Below, piece after piece: positions 32,530-40,854 of a stretch of DNA of 48,287 nucleotides (positions are counted from its first letter, which is position 1; the number at the start of each line of letters is the position of its first letter). The DNA lies in NCBI RefSeq assembly GCF_014164585.1, contig NZ_JACJFM010000038.1, positions 1 through 48,287 on the forward strand, given 5' to 3'. Below the pieces are notes generated by a model. It ran no database searches. It was not told the origin of the DNA and saw only the letters and a program-made list of their open reading frames with translations. The position numbers and the translations under genes are program-made. Origin of the DNA: Oceanospirillum sediminis (GTDB lineage Bacteria > Pseudomonadota > Gammaproteobacteria > Pseudomonadales > Halomonadaceae).

Positions 32530-33240
32530 ATGGATAAAAAATCACCCATAAGAATTACATTAACGACTCGGGACGAGACTGTAACTATCACCCAATGGGT
32601 ATACAGCACTCTGAGACACGCCGTGATGAATGGCCAGATACTGCCTGGCCGGGCACTGACAATCCGGGAGCTGGCCAGTATTCTTGATGTCAGCCCGATG
32701 CCAGTGCGTGAAGCGCTACGACAACTGGCGGCTGAAAATGCGCTGGAAATCCAGGGAAACCGAAGAGTTATGGTGCCACGTATGACGGCTATGAAATTTA
32801 ATGAACTTTGCGAAGCTCGTATCACACTGGAGTCTCACGCCGCCGCCCGTGCTCTGCCTTATATAGACAAAGAACGCCTGCAGTTGCTGATTGCACTGGA
32901 TAAAGAGATTGATCAGGCCCATGATGAAGGAGACCTGGAGCAAATTACAGTCCGTAACCAGCGCTTTCACAGAACACTGTATACCTCAAATCCTCATCAG
33001 ATCACGCTGCCTCTGATTGAAAGCCTCTGGCTACAACTCGGCCCTTTTATGCGGCTGGCTAACAGCAAACTGGAAGAACACTACACGATAGACCGCCATA
33101 ATGAGGCTTTGCAGGCGATTGAGCGCAAAGATGCTCTGGCACTGCAAATAGCCATTACTGCAGATATTCGGGAAGGTTTTGCCTTTGCCGGTACACCGGA
33201 ATTACTGCATAGTTTTATTGAAGAGTCAGCGTCTGCCTGA
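32530..33240 (+). CDS. GntR-family regulator, FCD subfamily
   Basis: A 236-residue regulator. The N-terminal winged HTH (VYSTLRHAVMNGQILPGRALTIRELASILDVSPMPVREALRQLAAENAL) is typical of GntR. The FCD ligand-binding domain follows, with EARITLESHAAARAL, NQRFHRTLYTS (metal-type Asn/His) and HNEALQAIERKDALALQIAI. It lies divergent from puuA and upstream of spuC. It probably controls both through the palindrome TTTTGTGATCACAAAA. This differs from E. coli, where the XRE-cupin PuuR plays this part. The effector may be putrescine or a glutamylated intermediate. Confidence 0.88.
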   Translation: MDKKSPIRITLTTRDETVTITQWVYSTLRHAVMNGQILPGRALTIRELASILDVSPMPVREALRQLAAENALEIQGNRRVMVPRMTAMKFNELCEARITLESHAAARALPYIDKERLQLLIALDKEIDQAHDEGDLEQITVRNQRFHRTLYTSNPHQITLPLIESLWLQLGPFMRLANSKLEEHYTIDRHNEALQAIERKDALALQIAITADIREGFAFAGTPELLHSFIEESASA

Positions 33241-33278
33241 GCCTGTCCCCCTCTTTCTGAATCCCCCTGCTGGTAATG

Positions 33279-33307
33279 ACAGGGCGCTCTGTCCGGGAGT
33301 GCCCTGT
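33279..33307 (+). terminator. Hairpin after gntR
   Basis: ACAGGGCGCTC pairs with GGGAGTGCCCTGT around TGTCC with one mismatch, 40 bp after the gntR stop. There is no T tract. Confidence 0.4.
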
Positions 33308-33436
33308 TCAGGAACATTCTGATCAGAATTCGAGCAGCACTGTGTATGGTGTTTTCAGCCGGTTGCTACCTCTTTTAACTGCCTGAAAAATGGATTTTTT
33401 CACTCTCCTCAGCAGTATATTCTGTCACTTTGAATC

Positions 33437-33510
33437 AATTTTGTGATCACAAAATTTGCTTTCTATGAAAAAAGCGGTTAGCTTCTAAAATACAAATTGT
33501 GATCACAAAA
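33437..33510 (+). promoter_or_regulatory. Two GntR-type operators upstream of spuC
   Basis: AATTTTGTGATCACAAAATT (33437-33456, 20-bp perfect palindrome) and TTGTGATCACAA within AAATTGTGATCACAAAATT (core 33497-33508) lie in the 5' region of the aminotransferase gene. Their centres are ~56 bp apart, nearly five helical turns, so looping or cooperative binding is possible. Confidence 0.75.
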
Positions 33511-33639
33511 TTAAAGGCATAGCTTTCTGAAGCACAGAAACCTGTGCTCGACTGAAACAAATAAAGAAGACAACGCGACCTGCTCACAGACAGATAGTCC
33601 GCTCAGACGGGACTGATCAGGCGTTATCAGGAGAACAAA

Positions 33640-35016
33640 ATGTCCGAACAGAACAAAAATGCAGTTACAGCAGATTATCAGGCACTGGATGCCTCTCATC
33701 ACCTGCACCCTTTTACCAATACTGGCGCACTGAATAAAAAAGGTGCCCGGATCATCACTCACGGAGAAGGTGTTTATCTGTGGGACAGTGAAGGCCAGAA
33801 AATTCTGGACGGTATGGCCGGTCTCTGGTGTGTGAACATGGGCTATGGCCGACAAGAGCTGGTTGAAGCCTCTTATGAACAGATGAAAAAGCTGCCATTT
33901 TACAACACGTTTTTCCAGACAACCCATATGCCTGCTGCTGAGCTGGCTCAGGAAATTGCCAGTGTCACACCTGAAGGTCTGGATCATATTTTCTTTGCCA
34001 ACTCAGGTTCTGAAGCAGTAGACACCATTATTCGTATGGTACGCCAGTACTGGGCAATTAAAGGAAAACCATACAAAAATATCATTATCAGTCGTGAAAA
34101 TGCCTATCACGGCAGTACTGTCGGTGGTGCCAGCCTGGGTGGTATGTCTGGCATGCACAAGCAGGGTGCTCCAGGTGTTGGCGGTATTGAGCGTATTCGC
34201 CAGCCATACTGGTATGGTGAAGCGGGTGATATGAGCGAAGAAGAATTCGGTATTGCCTGTGCTCAGGCGCTGGAAGAAAAAATTCTGGCAGTAGGACCGG
34301 ATAATGTAGCCTGCTTTATTGGTGAGCCGATTCAGGGGGCCGGTGGTGTTATTGTGCCACCGGCTAATTATTGGGGTGAGATTCAGAAAATCTGTCAGAA
34401 GTACGACATCCTGGTCGCAGCAGATGAAGTGATCTGTGGCTTTGGCCGTACAGGCAGCTGGTTCGGTAGTCAGACGTTCGATATCAAGCCTGACATTATG
34501 TCTATGGCGAAAGGACTGTCTTCCGGCTACTTGCCTATTTCTGCTGTTGCTGTCGGTGAGCGTATTTCCAGCGCTCTGATTGAGCACGATGATGACTTTA
34601 ATCATGGCTTCACTTATTCAGGCCACCCGGCAGCCGCGGCCGTTGCGCTGAAAAATATTCAGTTGATGAAAGAAGAAAACATCGTTGATTATGTTGCCAA
34701 TGATATCGGCCCTTATTTCCAGCAGAAATTACGTGAAGCACTGGCGGATCATCCTCTGACTGGCCATATTGAAGGTACAGGGCTGGTTGCGGGTATTGCT
34801 CTGGTCAAAGATAAAGAGAAGAAAGAGTTCTTCCCGTCTGACCTGGATATCGGCTACATCTGTCGTGAACACTGTTTTAACAACGGTCTGATTATGCGTG
34901 CCGTTGGCAGCCGAATGGTACTGTCACCACCTCTGGTAATCACTCACGCGGAGGTGGATGAGCTGTGTGAAAAAGCACGCCTGTGCTTTGACCTGACCCT
35001 TCAGTCTGTCAGCTGA
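33640..35016 (+). CDS. spuC: Putrescine-pyruvate-type aminotransferase (class III, SpuC-like)
   Basis: A 458-residue PLP enzyme. It has the N-terminal DASHHLHPFTNTGALNKKGARII of the SpuC/omega-aminotransferase group, FFANSGSEAVDTIIRM, AYHGSTVGGASLGGM, DEVICGFGRTGSWFGSQ (PLP Asp) and SMAKGLSSGYLPISAV with the Schiff-base Lys at residue 291. FTYSGHPAAAAVALKNI is near the dimer interface. It should convert putrescine to 4-aminobutanal, using pyruvate. It has an AGGAG site. Expression is probably set by the GntR regulator through the two palindromes in its leader. Confidence 0.88.
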   Translation: MSEQNKNAVTADYQALDASHHLHPFTNTGALNKKGARIITHGEGVYLWDSEGQKILDGMAGLWCVNMGYGRQELVEASYEQMKKLPFYNTFFQTTHMPAAELAQEIASVTPEGLDHIFFANSGSEAVDTIIRMVRQYWAIKGKPYKNIIISRENAYHGSTVGGASLGGMSGMHKQGAPGVGGIERIRQPYWYGEAGDMSEEEFGIACAQALEEKILAVGPDNVACFIGEPIQGAGGVIVPPANYWGEIQKICQKYDILVAADEVICGFGRTGSWFGSQTFDIKPDIMSMAKGLSSGYLPISAVAVGERISSALIEHDDDFNHGFTYSGHPAAAAVALKNIQLMKEENIVDYVANDIGPYFQQKLREALADHPLTGHIEGTGLVAGIALVKDKEKKEFFPSDLDIGYICREHCFNNGLIMRAVGSRMVLSPPLVITHAEVDELCEKARLCFDLTLQSVS

Positions 35017-35021
35017 AGATA

Positions 35022-35054
35022 AGTGCAGTTAACCGTTTCAGGGTTAACTGCACT
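35022..35054 (+). terminator. Hairpin after spuC
   Basis: AGTGCAGTTAACC pairs perfectly with GGTTAACTGCACT (13 bp, 7-base loop). No T tract follows, so termination efficiency is uncertain. Confidence 0.6.
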
Positions 35055-35409
35055 ATCAGAATAGTACCGGATCAATCTGATTACTCCGGGGTCTGCCCCC
35101 CCCCTGGAAACCACCTGCGACGGTAAAGACCTGATCCGGTACACTGAAAATATCATAAAGCTCAGCACAATCAATACATCTGTAACATTCTGCTTGTGTT
35201 ACGGACTTCAGGCATTACCGTCACCATGACACTGTTTCTGCCTTATACATGCCTGAAAAAAAGTATTTCCATGTTCTTCTGTCAGTGCCCGGAGAATATG
35301 GCAACGCTCACAGAGATACTTTTCTTCAGGTGCATACTACGAATAAAACGATTTACTGCCATGAGCAGGCCAGAAGCTTATATGCTCTGTCACCTGCGGA
35401 GAGAATAAG
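35055..35409. other. Gene-free region ahead of the LuxR-type gene
   Basis: A 70-codon frame starts at 35196, but it has biased composition and no family and is probably not a gene. The region ends with a GGAGAGAA ribosome-binding site. A C9 run is at ~35097-35105. Promoter boxes were not assigned. Confidence 0.4.
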
Positions 35410-36222
35410 ATGATGCACCAGAAAATCAGCCCGGAACTCATTACTCCACAGTGTTCAAAGGATCTGGCACAACTTATTCACCATCTGCGTGTTCCCAGCT
35501 TTTTAAGCGTACTGGAAGAGTTTCTGGCCACTCAGTGTAATTTCGATACCATCCTGATTCTGACCTATAAGAAATCTTTTAAACCCATTATTCTGCATCC
35601 CAAAGATCCTGCAGAACATAGCCCCACTCTGAGAAGTTATATTAATCAGGCCTATGTGCTGGACCCGTTATTTAATGCCTTACAGGACAACCTGACACAG
35701 GGACTTTGTCGACTGGCTGATATCGCTCCGGACTCATTTGAACGAACCGAGTACTATCAGAGCTGTTATCGCAATTTCGATCTGGTCGATGAAACTAATC
35801 TGATCATCCCACTGGATAACAATACAACCTGCGCCATTGCTCTGGGCCGAAAATCCAATCTGGGCAGTATTACCCGCGCTGAACTGAACCGTCTGAAAAA
35901 TATTTTTCCGGTTATCGAATCTCTGATTCATCAGTTCTGGCTGGCCCAGGCTCAGGAGTTCGTTAAATTCGAAAAATCGGATGGGCCAATCAAACAGGCA
36001 TTAAAAACCTTTGCCAGTGGGGTACTCACACAACGGGAGCAGGAAATTCTGGGATTGATACTACAGGGCCACTCATCAAAGTCGATTGCAGATATTCTGA
36101 GCATCAGTGTAGGCACCGTTAAAGTGCATCGAAAGAACATTCATAGCCGGTTAAATACCTCAACTCAGTCTGAAATTTTCACTCTGTTTCTGAACCATCT
36201 GAACACATTTGATACGCCATAA
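35410..36222 (+). CDS. LuxR-family transcriptional regulator
   Basis: A 270-residue protein. The N-terminal ~190 residues form a sensor-like region (FDTILILTYKK, YVLDPLFNAL, TNLIIPLDNNTTCAIALGR), reminiscent of GAF or autoinducer-binding folds but without clear acyl-homoserine-lactone residues. The C-terminal GerE domain is typical: LTQREQEILGLILQGHSSKSIADILSISVGTVKVHRKNI. It follows spuC after a hairpin, and such a regulator beside polyamine genes may tune their use, but no target site is seen. Start at the first or second of two tandem ATGs. Confidence 0.85.
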   Translation: MMHQKISPELITPQCSKDLAQLIHHLRVPSFLSVLEEFLATQCNFDTILILTYKKSFKPIILHPKDPAEHSPTLRSYINQAYVLDPLFNALQDNLTQGLCRLADIAPDSFERTEYYQSCYRNFDLVDETNLIIPLDNNTTCAIALGRKSNLGSITRAELNRLKNIFPVIESLIHQFWLAQAQEFVKFEKSDGPIKQALKTFASGVLTQREQEILGLILQGHSSKSIADILSISVGTVKVHRKNIHSRLNTSTQSEIFTLFLNHLNTFDTP

Positions 36223-36390
36223 ACTGACTGACCCGATAAAGCAGATGCTTACACATCAAGTATATGACATAGACTGTCGGATCCAGAAGATCAGTGATGG
36301 CATAATCATGGTCGCACCCTTTGCAGCCCCTGTTAGCGATAAAATGGTTGATAAAATAAAGGAGAGTTTTGTATAGATTGTAAATTTAAT
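36223..36390. other. Spacer between LuxR-type gene and siderophore locus
   Basis: No gene or clear structure; AT-rich near the right end, where the Fur-like site begins. Confidence 0.4.
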
Positions 36391-36410
36391 TGAATGCTAA
36401 TTGTTCTCAT
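36391..36410 (+). promoter_or_regulatory. Fur-box-like site
   Basis: TGAATGCTAATTGTTCTCAT resembles the 19-bp Fur consensus (GATAATGATAATCATTATC), with alternating AAT/ATT and TCAT elements. It lies ~115 bp upstream of the TonB receptor start, in an AT-rich promoter stretch. Iron repression of the receptor and esterase is therefore expected. Confidence 0.65.
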
Positions 36411-36524
36411 TTAAATTATTCGAGCCTTGTGCAACTCTGTGTATGTCAGTTGATGGCTTATTCCATCATTCGAAATAAGCAATCCGGCACGAGGGTTGAA
36501 CCTCACGTTTAAGGAACAAGTTCT

Positions 36525-38429
36525 ATGCATTCACCCAATACGCTTTTTCGTCCATTCGCACTTTCTGCGATAACTGTTGGCGTAACACTTGCCTATCAGC
36601 CTGCTTCGGCAAACCCCCGGAACCTGGACACTCTGATTGTCAGTGCTTCTGGCACTGAACACAGTCAAATGACCGCTCCGGCATTTACGACTGTGATTGA
36701 TGATCAGATGTTGCGTCAGAACCCCTCTTTAAGTGTGGCTGACCTGGTAGGACGCAGCGCAGGTGTTATTAATACGACAGATGCATCAGGCCGAGATGAG
36801 ATCAGAATGCGAGGACTGGAGTCCGGTTACACTCTGATCCTGGTCGACGGCCGTCGTATATCGTCGTCTAATGCGCTGTGGCGTGGGGGAGACTTTGATT
36901 TCAGCGCTGTTCCTCGTTCCAGTATTGAGCGTATCGAAATTGTACGAGGCCCTATGTCATCGCTTTATGGTGCTGATGCTATGGGCGGTGTGATCAATAT
37001 CATCACTAAAAAAGGGCAGTCTGGCTGGTCAACCAGTATTGATGCGACCTACGAAAATGTTCTGGAAGGAAAAGATGGCCATCAGTTCCGCACGAATCTT
37101 TCAACAGCCGGTGCATTAAATGATGATCTGTATCTGCGTCTGAGCGGTGAAGTCTATAATCGGGATGCGTGGTTCTTTGATAAATCGGATCAGGTTCCGG
37201 AACGGGAAGAAAAACAAGCACGCAATCTGTCAGGTTCTTTAAGCTGGACTATTGATGACCGGCAGACGTTGAATGCTGACGTGATGATAAACCGGGATAA
37301 GCGCCCTTATGCTATTTATAGCGCAGGACCTGATTATCGTGCCCAGAAAATTGAACGTGAAACATATGGCCTGAGCCACGAAGGCGACTGGGACTGGGGA
37401 CGTACTCAGTTAAGCTTCAGCTATGAAGATGGCGATATTGATGATCTGAATAGTCGTTACCCTGAACCTCAGCAGCGCCATCTGAAAGAACAGAACCTGA
37501 CTTTAAGTGGCAGTGCAGGTTTGTCTCTGGGCATTCATGCTATCAAAACAGGCTTTGAGCATCGGGAGCAGGAAGTGGCGGATAAAATCGCTTTCTCTCA
37601 GACCGGTGGTTCTGAAGCCACTCAGCAGGCAATCTATTTACAGGATGAAATGCAGCTGACAGATAAGTTACGTCTGACGCTTGGCGGGCGCTATGACCAC
37701 CATGAAGATTTTGATGGTGAATTCACACCTCGGGGTTATCTGGTATACGAGCTGAATGATGGCGTTTCTCTGAAAGGAGGCATCAGCAAAGCATACAAGG
37801 CTCCCGGCCCTCACCAGATTATTGCGGAATACCAGATTGTCAGCTGTGGTGGATCTTGTTTTATTCCCGGTAACCCTGATCTGGTGCCAGAAACCAGTGT
37901 TAACTATGAAGCCGGTGTAGAGGTTCGTCAGAATCTCTGGCGCATGAGCGCGGTAGCATTCCGCTCTGATGTCGACGATATGATTACTGCAATCCGCAGC
38001 CCCCGTTCCTGGGTGAATCTTAACGAAGTGCAGATCACTGGCCTGGAACTGGAAGGTGACGTCGACCTGAATCCATCCGTGACTCTGGAAGGCGCTTATA
38101 CCTATATTGAGACAGAGGAAAATGGTTCTGATGAACTGGCTTTCCGTCCTCGACATAAACTGAATGCCGGTCTGAACTGGCAGGTGTCAGATAGCACAGG
38201 TCTTCGTCTGGGTATGGATTACTTCGGTAAACAGAAAAACTGGAACGGTGAAAATCAATCCGCCTATACCCTGTTTGATCTGGCAGTCAGTACTGAAATC
38301 TCACAGGACCTGGTACTGCGTGGTGGTATTAATAACCTGACTAATATCGACCTGAACGATGATGATGACAATTACTACAGCAATGTCATCGGTCGTAGTG
38401 TTTATGTTGGTGCCAACTATAACTTCTGA
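36525..38429 (+). CDS. TonB-dependent outer-membrane siderophore receptor
   Basis: A 634-residue receptor. The signal peptide is residues 1-29 (ASA|NP). The TonB box NLDTLIVSAS is at the mature N-terminus. The plug domain holds SVADLVGRSAGVINTTDASGRDEIRMRGLESGYTLILVDGRRI and SSIERIEIVRGPMSSLYGADAMGGVINIITKK. The 22-strand barrel ends YVGANYNF with terminal Phe. It is closest in layout to FepA/IrgA catecholate receptors. Its neighbour is a Fes-like esterase, so a trilactone or catechol siderophore is a likely ligand. No biosynthetic genes are present, suggesting use of foreign siderophores. There is a Cys pair (CGGSC) in an outer loop near residue 446. Confidence 0.9.
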   Translation: MHSPNTLFRPFALSAITVGVTLAYQPASANPRNLDTLIVSASGTEHSQMTAPAFTTVIDDQMLRQNPSLSVADLVGRSAGVINTTDASGRDEIRMRGLESGYTLILVDGRRISSSNALWRGGDFDFSAVPRSSIERIEIVRGPMSSLYGADAMGGVINIITKKGQSGWSTSIDATYENVLEGKDGHQFRTNLSTAGALNDDLYLRLSGEVYNRDAWFFDKSDQVPEREEKQARNLSGSLSWTIDDRQTLNADVMINRDKRPYAIYSAGPDYRAQKIERETYGLSHEGDWDWGRTQLSFSYEDGDIDDLNSRYPEPQQRHLKEQNLTLSGSAGLSLGIHAIKTGFEHREQEVADKIAFSQTGGSEATQQAIYLQDEMQLTDKLRLTLGGRYDHHEDFDGEFTPRGYLVYELNDGVSLKGGISKAYKAPGPHQIIAEYQIVSCGGSCFIPGNPDLVPETSVNYEAGVEVRQNLWRMSAVAFRSDVDDMITAIRSPRSWVNLNEVQITGLELEGDVDLNPSVTLEGAYTYIETEENGSDELAFRPRHKLNAGLNWQVSDSTGLRLGMDYFGKQKNWNGENQSAYTLFDLAVSTEISQDLVLRGGINNLTNIDLNDDDDNYYSNVIGRSVYVGANYNF

Positions 38430-38530
38430 GTCTGTTTCAACTCTATGACAGCCTGCTTCGTACACCTGAAAAGTATTCAGCCGGGACGTTGCCCCAAGGC
38501 TTATTAACAGGCTGATCTATCGTTTTATCC

Positions 38531-38554
38531 GGCGGCCATAGGGCCGCCTTTTTT
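38531..38554 (+). terminator. Rho-independent terminator between receptor and esterase genes
   Basis: GGCGGCC-atag-GGCCGCC followed by six T residues, only 13 bp ahead of the esterase ATG. Because it sits in the leader, the esterase is expressed by read-through or from its own unseen promoter. Confidence 0.85.
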
Positions 38555-38567
38555 GTGGAAATATACT

Positions 38568-40160
38568 ATGTTGAGATTGTTGAGTGTTACAGCACTGTTA
38601 ATGTCGATGGCCGCCAGAGCCGATGTTATATCGTTGCCTGTTAAACAAATGATCCCTGTGTCTCAATCGTCGTCGTATTCAATTGAGTTCCCGTTAAAAG
38701 AAGGAGACTACCTGAGAGGGAATTTAAAAGGATCGTTGCCAATTAAGGCCTGGCTGGCACAGGCAGATGGTACACCCGTTCGCTACCTGACCCGCACTGG
38801 AGATATTGATGCAAAGGTGGCATTCCGCGCTCCGGAAACGACAACATATAAGCTGATGCTGCAGGCTGAAGCCGATTCAGTCAATGTCAGCCTGATGCTG
38901 GAACAAGTCCCGTTATTGAAACAAGGGCAATCACGGACATCAGAGATTACCAGTACTGCCATTCAGAAGGCGGTACTGTCTCTTGCTCAGGGTAAATCAG
39001 ACGACCTGATCTGGTCGGCACTGGTAAAAGAGGGCACTCCTCTGGTAGAAAGCCCGGCGCAGATCCCTGAAGCAGCTCTGGCTGAAGATGAACTGCTGGT
39101 CACCTTTTTGTGGAAAGGTGCAAAAGACAGAGTACTGATTATGGGCGCGCCCGGATATGAGCATGATGCGATGCACCGCCTGGGCGAAACCGACATCTGG
39201 TTTCGCAGCTATGCTATGAAAAATGATACCCGCCTGAGCTATAAACTGGCACCGGATGTGCCTCAGGTTGAGGGTTCTGAGAGAGAGCAGAGAGTAGCCA
39301 TTCTTGCAACCGCTCAACAGGACCCGACTAATCCTGAATTCTGGGTACCAGATGGGCTGAACGATAAATATAACACCCTGTCCATACTGGAGCTGGAGCA
39401 GGCACCTTCTGATGAACGGCTTTATGGCGACACTGCACTACCTGTGGTCCAGCGTCATCGTCTGTATAGTCCTCGTATGGGCAACAAGCGCAACGTGGAT
39501 ATTATTGTACCGTCGTCACTTAAGACTGAGCCCGGCCAGGCTGTTCCTCTGGCCATCTTTTTTGATGGCAAGGAATATCAGAGCCGTATACCTGTTCCAC
39601 GTATCATGGATAACCTGATGCGTGCTGGAAAAATCCCAGCCACAGTAGCCGTACTGATCAGCAACCCCAGTCATGCAGCACGAAGAACAGAGCTGCCCTG
39701 CAACCCGGATTTTGCTGATTTTATGGCTCAGGAGCTGTTGCCTTTTGTCGCGGAAAAAACCGGGCTGCGTTTTTCAGCTTCGTCCACACTACTGGCCGGA
39801 GCCAGTTACGGTGGACTGGCTTCGGCCTGTACAGCTTACCGATACCCGGAAAAATTTGGTCTTGTGCTAAGTCAGTCCGGTTCTTTCTGGTGGAGCCCGA
39901 AAGATAGTGAGCGGCCTGAATGGCTGACGACTCAATTTGCATCAGTACCCAAAAAACCGCTACGTTTTTATCTGAGTGCGGGTCATTTTGAAACCAACTT
40001 TGGTGAGAGCGGGATTCTGAGCTCCAATCGACAGCTGGAATTAATTCTTAAAACCAAAGGGTATCCGGTTCAGCTGGAAGAATTCAGTGCCGGACATGAT
40101 TATTTTCATTGGCGGGCAACACTGGACAGGGGGCTGATACATCTGCTTGGTGAAAAGTAA
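38568..40160 (+). CDS. Exported Fes/IroD-like siderophore esterase
   Basis: A 530-residue esterase. ATG at 38568 is chosen over an in-frame TTG at 38553 lying in the terminator. Residues 1-19 are a Sec signal peptide (AARA|DV), so it acts in the periplasm, unlike cytoplasmic Fes. It has an N-terminal beta domain (~25-290, including LLVTFLWKGAKD and MHRLGETDIWFRSY of the Fes N-domain). The alpha/beta-hydrolase domain has HRLYSPRMGNKRNVDIIVP, LLAGASYGGLAS (nucleophile Ser413) and SAGHDYFHWR (His510). It should hydrolyse ester bonds of ferric siderophores delivered by the receptor upstream. A role on other esters cannot be excluded. Confidence 0.82.
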   Translation: MLRLLSVTALLMSMAARADVISLPVKQMIPVSQSSSYSIEFPLKEGDYLRGNLKGSLPIKAWLAQADGTPVRYLTRTGDIDAKVAFRAPETTTYKLMLQAEADSVNVSLMLEQVPLLKQGQSRTSEITSTAIQKAVLSLAQGKSDDLIWSALVKEGTPLVESPAQIPEAALAEDELLVTFLWKGAKDRVLIMGAPGYEHDAMHRLGETDIWFRSYAMKNDTRLSYKLAPDVPQVEGSEREQRVAILATAQQDPTNPEFWVPDGLNDKYNTLSILELEQAPSDERLYGDTALPVVQRHRLYSPRMGNKRNVDIIVPSSLKTEPGQAVPLAIFFDGKEYQSRIPVPRIMDNLMRAGKIPATVAVLISNPSHAARRTELPCNPDFADFMAQELLPFVAEKTGLRFSASSTLLAGASYGGLASACTAYRYPEKFGLVLSQSGSFWWSPKDSERPEWLTTQFASVPKKPLRFYLSAGHFETNFGESGILSSNRQLELILKTKGYPVQLEEFSAGHDYFHWRATLDRGLIHLLGEK

Positions 40161-40270
40161 TTATCTCCAGTTACAGACCACACTGATCTTCTGGCCGGGA
40201 TAACGACCTGGCCAGATTCGTTTATTTCCCCTTGGTGAAAAATGCCTGCAAACTCTGTCGGTAAACACCT

Positions 40271-40745
40271 GAACAACAATTTTCTATCAACCAGACATTT
40301 TACGACAAACTGACCTTTATCTATATGACGCTGCCTAATTTCACTAAAACAGAAGATGAACTGGAAAGCCTGCAGGACAAATGGTTCTATCTGTTTCGCC
40401 ACCTGCATGAGCTGGAAGAGATTCCTCCCGTCTCAGAGAAAAAGTATTTCTGAGTCTGTTTGAAAAAGCCAGTATTGCTCAGTTTCAGCCAGAAGAACGT
40501 CAGGCTTATGAGTCCAGCCTGAAGTATTACCGTGATTTAAAAATGGCATTGATACGGCCCAAGACGAAGGGAGTGAAGAAGGTGAGCAGATTGGCTACGA
40601 AAAAGCTCAGTCTGAAGCTCAGCAGAAAATGGCATTAGCTGTCATGAACTTAGTAAAACTGGGCCTGCCAGACCAGCAGGTTGCAGAAGCCTTTCAGCTT
40701 AGCGTGGATGAAATCCAGCAGATTAAGCGGCATTACCACAACTGA
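40271..40745 (+). pseudogene. Rpn/YhgA-type nuclease (PD-(D/E)XK transposase-like), C-terminal remnant
   Basis: Three reading frames in succession give one protein-like sequence. The first is QTFYDKLTFIYMTLPNFTKTEDELESLQDKW and onward (to ~40436). After a shift it reads LSLFEKASIAQFQPEERQAYESSLKYYRDLK (to ~40540). After another shift come DTAQDEGSEEGEQIGYEKAQ and a tail ending QQIKRHYHN at the stop 40743-40745. This matches the C-terminal half of Rpn/YhgA recombination-promoting nucleases; the catalytic N-terminal half is absent. Two frameshifts and truncation make it non-functional. Confidence 0.75.
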
Positions 40746-40854
40746 AATAAAGAAAAATCAGGACAGCCATTATCCAGGGCATGATTTAATGGTTGATCCT
40801 GGTGACTGGTCTGCCAGATTGCGGCTTTACCAGGTAACCTATCACCTATCTGGG

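Noticed and set aside
33437-33510. CRP-binding interpretation of TGTGATCACA sites
   Set aside because: CRP sites need a 6-bp spacer between TGTGA and TCACA half-sites; here the halves overlap with no spacer, which fits a GntR-type palindrome better.
35097-35105. Poly-C run as a phase-variation tract
   Set aside because: It lies in a non-coding stretch about 300 bp before the next gene and not in a recognised promoter spacer, so there is no support for a switching role.
35196-35408. 70-codon frame upstream of the LuxR-type gene
   Set aside because: No recognisable family, Cys/Leu-rich random composition and weak start; treated as intergenic.
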